From: a virus
Reading direction: 5' to 3' (one strand)
DNA length: 25,626 bases
IMG/VR virus record: IMGVR_UViG_3300025133_000545
Location: 1 to 25,626 of that record
Below the pieces are notes generated by a model. That model searched no databases. It was not told the DNA's origin and saw nothing but the letters and a program-made list of their open reading frames with translations. Positions 15,190 through 21,869 of the stretch are shown in pieces (position 1 is the stretch's first letter; each line of letters opens with the position of its first letter). Made by a program: the position numbers and the translations under genes.

Positions 15190-15223
15190 AAAATCTTGTG
15201 TATTACCAATTATACAACAGCCC
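15190..15223 (-). repeat. direct repeat, copy 2: orphan 5' half of tRNA-Gln
   Basis: Matches 14512-14545 at 33 of 34 bases. No tRNA 3' half follows, so this copy cannot make a tRNA. It supplies the last codons and the stop of the HNH remnant frame. Confidence 0.95.
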
Positions 15224-15383
15224 TATAATAGCCGAATTGTTCTGCTGTATGCTTCGCATGGCAGTTGGCGCATAGCACTTCACACTTCGCGGCTTCCTCT
15301 TTAACTTTAACCAAAGATTTAGAATCACATATCAATAAGGTTTTCATTATTACCCAAGAGTGAAAACTTATATGGGAAAAACT
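15210..15383 (-). pseudogene. C-terminal remnant of an HNH (homing-type) endonuclease
   Basis: An open frame runs from directly after the tRNA-Glu 3' end to a stop inside the tRNA-Gln half repeat. It contains a 45-codon ORF from ATG 15347, which has only a weak GGGTAA upstream. The motif KEEAAKCEVLCANCHAKHT is the typical second half of HNH nucleases, with the C-x2-C zinc pair and terminal His. The first half, with the other zinc cysteines and the catalytic His and Asn, is missing. The remnant begins where the tRNA-Glu ends, suggesting a deletion or recombination that joined the two. The last codons (RAVV, stop) come from tRNA-Gln sequence. It is probably not an active nuclease. Confidence 0.7.
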
Positions 15384-15384
15384 C

Positions 15385-15457
15385 TACTCCCAACGGGGCA
15401 CGATCCCGTACTTTTGCCGTGAAAGGGCAATGTTCTAACCGATTAAACTATGGGAGC
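15385..15457 (-). tRNA. tRNA-Glu(TTC)
   Basis: 73 bases without encoded CCA. Acceptor stem GCTCCCA/TGGGAGT (first pair G.U) and discriminator A, D arm GTTT/GAAC, anticodon stem TTGCC/GGCAA with loop CTTTCAC (anticodon TTC), variable loop AAGT, T stem ACGGG/CCCGT. The T loop is ATCGTGC, with the usual T54 and A58 exchanged. The 5' base coincides with the last base of the stop codon of the upstream membrane-protein gene. Confidence 0.85.
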
Positions 15458-15729
15458 TAGCTCTTAATAAAAAACTTAATAAAGCGAACACAACAGAATA
15501 TCAAAAACAATAAACCGCCTGCTGCAGTAGTTGTAATTTCTGTTACACTAAAGGTAGGAGCTACACTATAATTCCACAGAAAAGAAAACACCCAACCTAG
15601 AAACAGGAAAAGTGCCCCGACAAAAAGGGCAACAATTCCTATCCCTATTATCAAACCTATGATAAAGAATACCCAAATCCACCAAGGATATTTTTTATCA
15701 TCTTCTTTTAATGTTTCCCAGAATTTCAT
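15457..15729 (-). CDS. small inner-membrane protein
   Basis: 90 aa, not assigned to a family. A short charged start (MKFWETLKEDDKKYPW) precedes two hydrophobic segments: about 17-53, which could cross the membrane once or as a tight hairpin (WIWVFFIIGLIIGIGIVALF), and about 69-83 (AAGGLLFLIFCCVRF), ending in a basic tail. The ATG overlaps the recA stop (TAATG), so translation is coupled to the recombinase gene. Its stop touches the 5' end of tRNA-Glu. Role unknown. Confidence 0.75.
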   Translation of the reverse strand: MKFWETLKEDDKKYPWWIWVFFIIGLIIGIGIVALFVGALFLFLGWVFSFLWNYSVAPTFSVTEITTTAAGGLLFLIFCCVRFIKFFIKS

Positions 15730-16883
15730 TAGAGAATCTCGTCCGTTCCTAACTCTTCAGTGGTGACTTCTTCGGCTCTTTTATCTGGATCTTGTTCGAT
15801 AACTAGTGACTGCTTAACCTTAAGCTTACAATAAGCTCTTGCTTCTTCTTGTGCAGGCTCCCTTACCCAATCTACAAACTTACGATTTTGAAATTCATAT
15901 ATTTCGCCGGTGTCTTTATTAACAATAGATGACTTTTGTGCAGAAATCTTATCAGCTACGCCGCTCTTCAGCAAGACATCAAGCCAACTTTCTTCATCAA
16001 TCAAACCCTTAGTGAAATACATTTTTAGTTCAGCATCTCTATGGGGTGGACCAAGACGATTCTTAATTACCTTTGGCTTTATGCCAACCCCTATTACATC
16101 CTTACCAACCTTAACTTTGCCTCCACTATAAAGTTTAACTCTTACAGAAGAGAAAAAGGGTATAGCCTTACCGCCAGGAGTTGTGGTATCATCGCCAAAG
16201 AAAACACCAATCTTCTGCCTTACTTGATTTAGAAATACTAACGACACGCGTTGTGTGCCGATGAAACGGATGCTCTTTCGTAAGCCTTGGCCAATAAGAC
16301 GAGCAGCTAAACCAATAGTTGCCTCTCCATATTCGTTTTGAATTTCAGTATCAGTAGATGTACCTGCTACAGAATCCCAAACGATACAACACAGTTTATC
16401 TTTATGGGTTTCGCGGACTCGACGAATGATCTCTTCTATTGCTTGAAAAACTTTCTCTACAGAATCTACTTGAAGATAAACAAGATTGCCACCTTCGTGT
16501 TGAAACTTTAGACCTAACAATCTAAGAAAATCTTCATTAGCAGCATTTTCTGTATCAATAAGAATAGGTATACCTCCCTTGTCTTGACAATCCTTAAGAA
16601 TCATATAAGACAAAAGAGACTTACCAGTAGCAGCTTCGCCACTGATCTCAACTAGCTTACCAACGGGAATACCACCGTCAGCCTCTACACTATTAGAAAT
16701 GATTGTATCTAAAACAGTAGAGCCGGTTGATAGCCACTCTTTTACTTCTGCAGGGCTGTCGCCTTTGCCCATAATGTAAGCAACATCGCCTAACTTCTTG
16801 TTAAGAGAGTCTACAAGAATTTCAGTAAGGACGCTGTTATCATCAACAGCGCCCTTACTTGTCGCGACTTTTTTACGAGCCAT
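15729..16883 (-). CDS. uvsX: RecA/UvsX-type recombinase
   Basis: 384 aa. Walker A GEAATGKS (82-89), Walker B CCIVWD (165-170), the MAW-like start IPVGKLVEISG, and the DNA-binding loop region TTTPGGKAIPFFSSVRV (233-249), with VFLNQVRQKIG just before. These are the RecA-family core elements; the C-terminal domain is short and acidic. It promotes strand exchange for recombination-dependent replication and repair, together with the ssDNA-binding protein encoded one base upstream. ATG start without a strong Shine-Dalgarno, so coupling with the SSB stop is likely. Transcribed from the promoter at 17825-17853. Confidence 0.93.
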   Translation of the reverse strand: MARKKVATSKGAVDDNSVLTEILVDSLNKKLGDVAYIMGKGDSPAEVKEWLSTGSTVLDTIISNSVEADGGIPVGKLVEISGEAATGKSLLSYMILKDCQDKGGIPILIDTENAANEDFLRLLGLKFQHEGGNLVYLQVDSVEKVFQAIEEIIRRVRETHKDKLCCIVWDSVAGTSTDTEIQNEYGEATIGLAARLIGQGLRKSIRFIGTQRVSLVFLNQVRQKIGVFFGDDTTTPGGKAIPFFSSVRVKLYSGGKVKVGKDVIGVGIKPKVIKNRLGPPHRDAELKMYFTKGLIDEESWLDVLLKSGVADKISAQKSSIVNKDTGEIYEFQNRKFVDWVREPAQEEARAYCKLKVKQSLVIEQDPDKRAEEVTTEELGTDEIL

Positions 16884-16884
16884 A

Positions 16885-17685
16885 CTAGGTTAGCAGCTTA
16901 TCAAAGGCTGCACCAATCTTCTCACTAACCTCATCTTCTTCGGACTCTACCTTCTTGGTAAAATCCTTACCCGTTCCTGCTGTACTATCAGAATCGTCAG
17001 CGTTAGGATTAATGTGCTTATCCAACGCCACCTTCATCTCATCAATCGGCGTGAACTGAAAGAGTTCATCAATCGGCTTCACACTATCAATGATAGTAGG
17101 AATATCCTTCTTTGGTGCAAGTGGAGTGGGCTTAAGAGCGGTGATTACCGAACCGGGTACCAACCAATTATTAAACCCATGCTCCATCTTTACTACCAAA
17201 TCCAAACCTTCATTCTCATCGGTAATATCTACGCCTTGTCGCAAGGCACTCTTTACCAAATCAAGAATATCCTTGTAGGTAGTACGAGGCGAAATACTCC
17301 ACCAACGGATACCCTTATCCTCTTCGCCGCGCTTAATGATAGGAATATAGGCTCGATTCTTTGGAGCCATATTCTTAAACATTTCCTTAAAACTTTCATC
17401 ATTGGTCTGCTTAAACTGGTCCCAACACTTTGTCGCGAAATCACAAATCGGATCTGACTCGCCCTTCATCTTTGTCGGACAAAGAAATGTACGCCCAGCG
17501 ATTCCAAAATGAAACCACATCTCTTGAAAAGGCATTTCCAAATCATGCTTATAAGGCGCAATACGAATATTATGTTCGCCTTCGTCCAACTTAATAATAG
17601 CGTCTTGATTGCCGTTGCCATTATTGCTCTTTGTCGGATCAAGCTTGTCCAATGCCGCGTTGATTTTATCTAGGTTAATCGCCAA
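16885..17685 (-). CDS. single-stranded DNA-binding protein (gp32-like)
   Basis: 266 aa. The core resembles T4-like gp32 SSBs: EGEHNIRIAPYK, MWFHFGIAGRTFLCP, and a possible zinc set H59, C69, C81, C87, followed by aromatic OB-fold strands (GIRWWSISPRT). The C-terminus is acidic and flexible (ADDSDSTAG, ESEEDEVSE), as in SSBs that recruit partners, and ends in a short hydrophobic helix (AAFDKLLT). Start is TTG 17685 with AAGGAG six bases upstream. It leads the SSB-recA unit, with a long leader holding a consensus promoter at 17825 and an extended -10 at 17727. Confidence 0.85.
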   Translation of the reverse strand: MAINLDKINAALDKLDPTKSNNGNGNQDAIIKLDEGEHNIRIAPYKHDLEMPFQEMWFHFGIAGRTFLCPTKMKGESDPICDFATKCWDQFKQTNDESFKEMFKNMAPKNRAYIPIIKRGEEDKGIRWWSISPRTTYKDILDLVKSALRQGVDITDENEGLDLVVKMEHGFNNWLVPGSVITALKPTPLAPKKDIPTIIDSVKPIDELFQFTPIDEMKVALDKHINPNADDSDSTAGTGKDFTKKVESEEDEVSEKIGAAFDKLLT

Positions 17686-17726
17686 AATAATCTCCTTAAA
17701 TGATTGTAAAACTACGATACTGAAAC

Positions 17727-17735
17727 ATTATAACA
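17727..17735 (-). promoter_or_regulatory. possible second promoter (extended -10) before the SSB gene
   Basis: Minus strand TGTTATAAT: a perfect TATAAT (17727-17732) with an extended TG. At 17-bp spacing the -35 is only TTTATG. It lies about 40 bases before the SSB start and could add expression of SSB and UvsX. Confidence 0.45.
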
Positions 17736-17745
17736 CATTTTACCT

Positions 17746-17877
17746 CTAACATAAACCTAACGACTCATTTTTTTCTAACTCATTTTCACTCCTATTTTTT
17801 CTGTCTTTGAACCAACTATACATTAATATAAGGAATCCGAAGACGGAAGTCAAGGAAAAAATCACATATTTAATCAT
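17746..17877 (-). CDS. small single-span membrane protein
   Basis: 43 aa, ATG at 17877, five bases after the thyX stop. The hydrophobic N-terminus (YVIFSLTSVFGFLILMY) forms one membrane helix, followed by a charged tail (WFKDRKNRSENELEKNES). That organisation is unlikely by chance and the ORF fills the gap between thyX and the SSB leader. The Shine-Dalgarno is weak (GGGG, then AAGAAAAATG), and the SSB promoter lies within its codons. Not recognised. Confidence 0.55.
   Translation of the reverse strand: MIKYVIFSLTSVFGFLILMYSWFKDRKNRSENELEKNESLGLC
17825..17853 (-). promoter_or_regulatory. sigma70-like promoter for the SSB-recA unit
   Basis: Minus strand: TTGACT (17848-17853), 17-bp spacer, TATATT (17825-17830). 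It gives a leader of about 130 bases before the SSB TTG start. It is embedded in the 43-aa ORF. Confidence 0.75.
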
Positions 17878-17882
17878 TTTTC

Positions 17883-18581
17883 TTAGCCCCAGTAAAGGTC
17901 TTCCCAGATCTGCGTTGTCTGGGGATACAGGTTATGTAGCATTTTTTTCAGTACAATAGCGTATTGCCTTATTTCCCATTGAGCTGTAGGCTCATCTCTC
18001 AGCTCAATAAAGTTGCAAATAGCTTGAAAAGAAGCAGTCCAATAAAACTCTGTATAACAAGATAGTGGTAGTAGTGCCCGGGCCTGCTCTTTTGCTACTC
18101 CCATTTCTAGAAGCTTCTTGTAGTAATGCTTACCTACTTCGATGGCTTGTCGGTAGGACTCCCTGGCTTCTTCTTGGCTAGAGATTGCACCCACTGACGC
18201 CTGTTTAGAGTCTTCGCTCTGTTGCCGCCAGATTTCTGGAGTATAAAATTCACCCACTGGGAGATATCTTTGAGAGACTTCATTCCAAGCATGATCCTTT
18301 GTTATAGAGGAAGAGGTTGTTTCAATACCGACAACGTGCTTATAAAGTTGTCGAGTAACAAACTCTGGAGCCTTAATATGAAACTGAACTACAAGATGTC
18401 GAAACGGGGAAAAGTGTTTGTGTTTGGCAAGATAACGAACGAGGCGTTCATCACTTTTATCATATGTCTTTTTTCTCTTACCAAAAGATACTCTTGCAGA
18501 GTTTGCTACGGTTAGATCATTACCAAGATGATCAATAACCTCTATGAAGCCTAAATCTAAAACCGATTCTTTTAATTCCAT
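17883..18581 (-). CDS. thyX: flavin-dependent thymidylate synthase
   Basis: 232 aa, the usual ThyX size. Family motifs: SARVSFGK near the start, HFSPFRH (56-62, normally HxSPFEH), FVTRQLYKHVVG (74-85), and NEVSQRY (100-106), the second half of the ThyX signature. The canonical RHR is changed to a K-H-V form in an RQxxKHxxG context, known in some phage ThyX proteins. It methylates dUMP to dTMP with methylenetetrahydrofolate and FAD, using dUMP from the dCMP deaminase at 7461-7907. ATG start directly after the stop of the upstream small gene (TAAATG), so coupling is likely. Confidence 0.92.
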   Translation of the reverse strand: MELKESVLDLGFIEVIDHLGNDLTVANSARVSFGKRKKTYDKSDERLVRYLAKHKHFSPFRHLVVQFHIKAPEFVTRQLYKHVVGIETTSSSITKDHAWNEVSQRYLPVGEFYTPEIWRQQSEDSKQASVGAISSQEEARESYRQAIEVGKHYYKKLLEMGVAKEQARALLPLSCYTEFYWTASFQAICNFIELRDEPTAQWEIRQYAIVLKKMLHNLYPQTTQIWEDLYWG

Positions 18582-18770
18582 TTAGCAACTAACACCTCTT
18601 ACAATATGTTCATCATCAGCGTCGAGTTCATCATAATTGAGAAGAGTATAATCTATCTCTTTAATGCGTTGTTTCGTATTCTGCCGGTGGGATCTTCTAT
18701 CTTTCTTTTTACTACTCTTATGAGGGTTTACAATTTCGCCAGGTTCTCGTCGCCGAGTGGTTCGTGCCAT
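18582..18770 (-). CDS. small basic protein
   Basis: 62 aa, not recognised. Strongly basic N-terminal half (MARTTRRREPGE, SSKKKDRRSHRQNTKQR) and acidic C-terminal part (YDELDADDEHIV). ATG start with AAGGA six bases upstream, 12 bases after the ligase-fusion gene and contiguous with thyX. The charge pattern suggests nucleic-acid binding or a flexible adaptor, but nothing firmer can be said. Confidence 0.65.
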   Translation of the reverse strand: MARTTRRREPGEIVNPHKSSKKKDRRSHRQNTKQRIKEIDYTLLNYDELDADDEHIVRGVSC

Positions 18771-18782
18771 TGTGTTCCTTCC

Positions 18783-20612
18783 TTATGCATATTTTAAACT
18801 TCCCAAAATCTGATTGATAGGTGCAAAGGTTCCCGTTAATTTATAAGTTTTACCCTTATAGTTGAATACAACACCTTCGGATGGGACAATCCTTTTGAAC
18901 CCACCAGCCTTCTTCAGCCTGTTCAAGTGCCGTTTCAATTGAGATATCTTTTTGAGATCACCTCCCCCTCGTAAACTATTGATTGTGGATTTTAAATCTT
19001 TTTTAATGCTTCTAACGGCTGCATCTGGAGATGCAGATATAAGGTTATCGACATTTGCAAGAACCTTTGCACCTAATTCCAAAAATAAATCTTCAAACGG
19101 AGCCACGTTCTGTTGAGCAAATTTATTAAAATTTTGTTTATCCATTTTCTTTGCCCAATTCAAAACTTTTTCATCCTCAAAATTCTTCTTATTCAGAGCT
19201 TTGGATTTATCACCAAAGACCCACCTATTAATTAAAGCTTTTTTAGTCTGGTTGTCAAGCTTTATTCTTGCTTTTCTTGCCTCGGCATTAATTTTTTGCA
19301 ACCACCATTTTTCGTGATAGCGAGTAATCTTATCTGTATTACTCAACCCATATTTCTTTTGAAGCGCATAAAGCTTCTTTATGAAATATTGTTGGTCTTC
19401 TTTAAAATCTTTCGAGTCCGGCAATGTTACAGCTACGGGCCCACGAATTTCAAAAGTATTCTGTGCATCTTGATTAATTTGTTTAATCATACCTGCTAAC
19501 TTGGAACCACTTTCCTTATCCTGACCGATAGGATTACCTTCTTTATCATATTCCACATTGCCATGAAAAATAATCATATCTTTCCCATAAGGAATAACAT
19601 TTTGTGTGGGCACATAAATGATTTCTAAATTCATCCACTTATGACCATTATCAAATATACTACCTCTTTGCTTTTCTGTCAAGCCTTTTATTGCACTTTC
19701 CAAATCTTCCATTGTAGCAGAGAATGCCTTGGTAAGCTCGCCTCTGCCAGCAAACATTTTCTTGATGCCGGCGGTAGTCAATGAGTTTTCGCCAAAGTTT
19801 TTAATCTGACCCTTATTTCTTGCAGCTACTAACTGACCATTTTTCCAAGACACCATAAGATTTTGGCCGTCGAGTTTTTCAGTCACACCCTCTACATTTA
19901 CTCCACCCTTTAGAAGCCGAGTAATCATACTCTTAAAGTCACCAAAAGTCAAGTTAGTATTGTCAAATGGATGCATCATATGACCTGCGCCGCCTCCTTC
20001 GTATATCGGCCCTCTTGTTTCTGTTTCTTCATTTATTTTCGTCAGGCGGTTTATCACAAGTTTTTGTATTTTCTTGTTGCTAATGCCCAGTATTTTCTGA
20101 AAGAGCTTTGCCTTTGACTCTGGTGTGCGACGCTTGGAGCCAAGCGCAGCTCTTACAGATGAGCCTGACATTTCCGCGCCCGCGACCTTCAGGGCTATGT
20201 GCGGCATAACATAAACATAGCCATGTTTCTCAAAACTATCCATCGGTGCATTAGGCTTATACATAACGAAGTATTTACCGGCTGAAAGGCGGCTGGCGTC
20301 TTTTTTTCCTACAGCAAACACTACCCGTGTATTTTTCGGCAGTCTCTTCGTCACCTCAACAGCTTTATACGGATTCTTTACTCTTACTATGCGAGCTGAC
20401 GGCACGCCGTGTGCCATCCATATCGCCTTCTTCTCTGCGAATGTAAATGGCGACGTTGGCCCAGTAACATCACTTGTGGCGACGTAGACGTTTTTTACAC
20501 CAAACTTATCAACCAGCGCGTCGTAAGCTGCCTTATGATGCTTGGCAGCGGGTTGAAAGCGACCGGGTAGTATAGCCACCACTCTTGGTTTTACGGCTTC
20601 AGTTAGTTTCAC
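18783..20612 (-). CDS. fusion: NadM-like nucleotidyltransferase + RNA/DNA ligase-type domain
   Basis: 609 aa with two catalytic domains. Residues about 10-165 are a Rossmann nucleotidyltransferase of the NMNAT/FAD-synthase kind: GRFQPAAKHH (17-26), SPFTFAEKKAIW, VGKKDASRLS, and SGSSVR (149-154, the ISSTxxR position). The first His of the usual HxGH is Ala here. From about 205 a covalent nucleotidyltransferase domain follows: motif I TEKLDGQN (K246), AARNKGQI, MNLEI, and near the C-terminus EGVVF (from 579) and YKLTG (K591), matching motifs IV and V of RNA and DNA ligases. Motifs I and IV are about 330 residues apart, so a large insertion is present. It probably seals RNA or DNA ends or handles NAD or nucleotide caps (inference). 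GTG start behind AGAGAG. A consensus promoter lies inside it at 19654-19682. Confidence 0.75.
   Translation of the reverse strand: MKLTEAVKPRVVAILPGRFQPAAKHHKAAYDALVDKFGVKNVYVATSDVTGPTSPFTFAEKKAIWMAHGVPSARIVRVKNPYKAVEVTKRLPKNTRVVFAVGKKDASRLSAGKYFVMYKPNAPMDSFEKHGYVYVMPHIALKVAGAEMSGSSVRAALGSKRRTPESKAKLFQKILGISNKKIQKLVINRLTKINEETETRGPIYEGGGAGHMMHPFDNTNLTFGDFKSMITRLLKGGVNVEGVTEKLDGQNLMVSWKNGQLVAARNKGQIKNFGENSLTTAGIKKMFAGRGELTKAFSATMEDLESAIKGLTEKQRGSIFDNGHKWMNLEIIYVPTQNVIPYGKDMIIFHGNVEYDKEGNPIGQDKESGSKLAGMIKQINQDAQNTFEIRGPVAVTLPDSKDFKEDQQYFIKKLYALQKKYGLSNTDKITRYHEKWWLQKINAEARKARIKLDNQTKKALINRWVFGDKSKALNKKNFEDEKVLNWAKKMDKQNFNKFAQQNVAPFEDLFLELGAKVLANVDNLISASPDAAVRSIKKDLKSTINSLRGGGDLKKISQLKRHLNRLKKAGGFKRIVPSEGVVFNYKGKTYKLTGTFAPINQILGSLKYA
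19654..19682 (-). promoter_or_regulatory. intragenic sigma70-like promoter
   Basis: Minus strand: TTGACA (19677-19682), 17-bp spacer, TATATT (19654-19659), preceded by the same AAAAGGC found at 534 and 7436. It lies around codons 311-320 of the 609-aa fusion gene and would transcribe its 3' half and then the small basic gene, thyX and the 43-aa ORF. Confidence 0.6.
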
Positions 20613-20671
20613 ACTTTCTCTCTATTACCTAAACTCATATTTTTTTCGCATCGTCATACTATAAATATCGC

Positions 20672-21634
20672 CTAAATATACTTATCTACTAACCCGAGAA
20701 ACTCTTTGCCGCGCTGCTCTGTTGTGTGATGTCTTAATAACTTTGTAAAACCTCTATTAGCTATTTTCTGAGCTTCGTCAGGGTGCGCTACATAATACTT
20801 TGCCTTCGCTACTAACTCATCTAGGTCATTATATACCACGAAATCCTCGCCATCAATATATGAGTTGTTCCAAACATAAGGCTCAATAGGCTGATACATA
20901 AGCATGCAGCCATTGGCCAAACTTTCCCAGAACCTACCAGTTTGGCGAGCTTCGGCACAGCCGTAACTATCGACACTTATTTTTGTTTTTAAGAGTTTTT
21001 GAAAATAACCACTATGATGCCGGCCTCCAGTATCAACCAACGGTGATGAATGACCTTTTCTATACTCTCCAACAAATACGCTTTCGTCGTGAGCAAAAGC
21101 ATCTTTGAGTGAGTTCATAATATCAAAACGCCAAGGACGCTTTTCACAAGCAGACATAATACAAACTAGAGCATCTGTTTTACTTTGCCAAATATTTCTA
21201 TGAGAGGCATTAGTTCTAGTAAAATGTCTGTCTTCTGCTGCGAAAATAAGTGACTCAACATTGTCGGAATGATGATTTTGGCTAGCGTTCAGTTCCCTTT
21301 TTATATAAAGTTTATAATCACTAGGGTTCCCTTCATACGCCGCAAAATCACTACCATCTAAAAATATATCTATATTTCCTTGTAACTCTCCAACCAACGG
21401 ACCTATTACTTCTTTATACTTTAGCTCTAAGGCAGAATGGCATAACATTACATAGTCAGCCATCTTAGCTACTTGCACTTGCGTCTTAAAGGTTTGGATA
21501 GGATGTTTACAATAGTTGTAGTCTGCGTTAGAAAAAACCTTTATTCCATCTAACTTATTTAGTCCCTCAATAATTGTGGCTGTTGAATGACAATAATGAT
21601 GTGGAGATATTACAAATAAGTTTTTAGTCCTCAC
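20672..21634 (-). CDS. glycosyltransferase (GT-B, group 1-like)
   Basis: 320 aa. The C-terminal half has the pattern of CgeB/Glyco_trans_1_2-type transferases: ISVDSYGCAEARQTGRFWES, then LANGCMLMYQPIEPYVW, a GEDFVVYNDLDELVAKAKYY segment, and HPDEAQKIANRGFTKLLRHH. The FWESLANGC helix normally holds the acidic residue contacting the sugar nucleotide. The N-terminal half is Rossmann-like but divergent. GTG start overlapping the previous stop (GTGA), with AGGAG about nine bases upstream. It follows the heptose genes in one transcription unit, so a heptose or related sugar donor is likely (inference). The acceptor could be surface polysaccharide, virion protein or DNA. Confidence 0.75.
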   Translation of the reverse strand: MRTKNLFVISPHHYCHSTATIIEGLNKLDGIKVFSNADYNYCKHPIQTFKTQVQVAKMADYVMLCHSALELKYKEVIGPLVGELQGNIDIFLDGSDFAAYEGNPSDYKLYIKRELNASQNHHSDNVESLIFAAEDRHFTRTNASHRNIWQSKTDALVCIMSACEKRPWRFDIMNSLKDAFAHDESVFVGEYRKGHSSPLVDTGGRHHSGYFQKLLKTKISVDSYGCAEARQTGRFWESLANGCMLMYQPIEPYVWNNSYIDGEDFVVYNDLDELVAKAKYYVAHPDEAQKIANRGFTKLLRHHTTEQRGKEFLGLVDKYI

Positions 21635-21861
21635 CTATTTTTTCTCCTACTTGCCTTTGCCGTCTTTCTCTTATCCTTATTTTTCTTTCGCCATGTGGCA
21701 TTAAACTTTTGGCGATGGTTCTTAGCAATACGAGCGGCATGGGAGGCTATTTCTTTATCTTGTAATTTTTGTGCATCGGCCGCAGTAGTAGCAACTTCTT
21801 TTTCTTCTTTCTCTTTAAACGCATCCATCAACTGCGATTCTAATGAGCCAACTTTATTCAT
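21631..21861 (-). CDS. small protein with basic C-terminus
   Basis: 76 aa, not recognised. An acidic, helical first half (LESQLMDAFKEKEEKEVA) and an extremely basic end (HRQKFNATWRKKNKDKRKTA, then RRKNR). ATG with AAGGA six bases upstream. It overlaps the glycosyltransferase start by four bases, so the two are translationally coupled. The basic tail may bind nucleic acid or a membrane surface. Confidence 0.65.
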   Translation of the reverse strand: MNKVGSLESQLMDAFKEKEEKEVATTAADAQKLQDKEIASHAARIAKNHRQKFNATWRKKNKDKRKTAKASRRKNR

Positions 21862-21869
21862 TGCAATCC

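Larger units (their letters stand above)
14512..15223 (-). mobile_element. putative insertion at tRNA-Gln: GC-rich cassette between tRNA half repeats
   Basis: The segment bounded by the two tRNA-Gln half repeats holds one ORF (14645-15163) at about 60% G+C, against surroundings that are plainly AT-rich. The intact tRNA lies on one side and only the 5' half remains on the other, so the tRNA gene is regenerated at one junction, as in integration at a tRNA anticodon loop. No integrase or transposase gene and no terminal inverted repeats are visible. The 98 bases between the tRNA and the ORF are noncoding and contain an 11-base match to the tRNA-Glu 3' end (14602-14612). Mechanism is inferred. 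Confidence 0.6.

Noticed and set aside
19230-19258. Second TTGACA inside the 609-aa fusion gene
   Set aside because: The sequence 17 bp downstream is TTAATT, only three matches to the consensus, so it is not counted in the promoter family.
14386-20667. TATAAATA on the plus strand at 14386-14392 and 20660-20667, resembling T4 late promoters
   Set aside because: They point away from the genes and lie in AT-rich gaps where the 8-mer is expected by chance; I saw no other oriented copies before genes.
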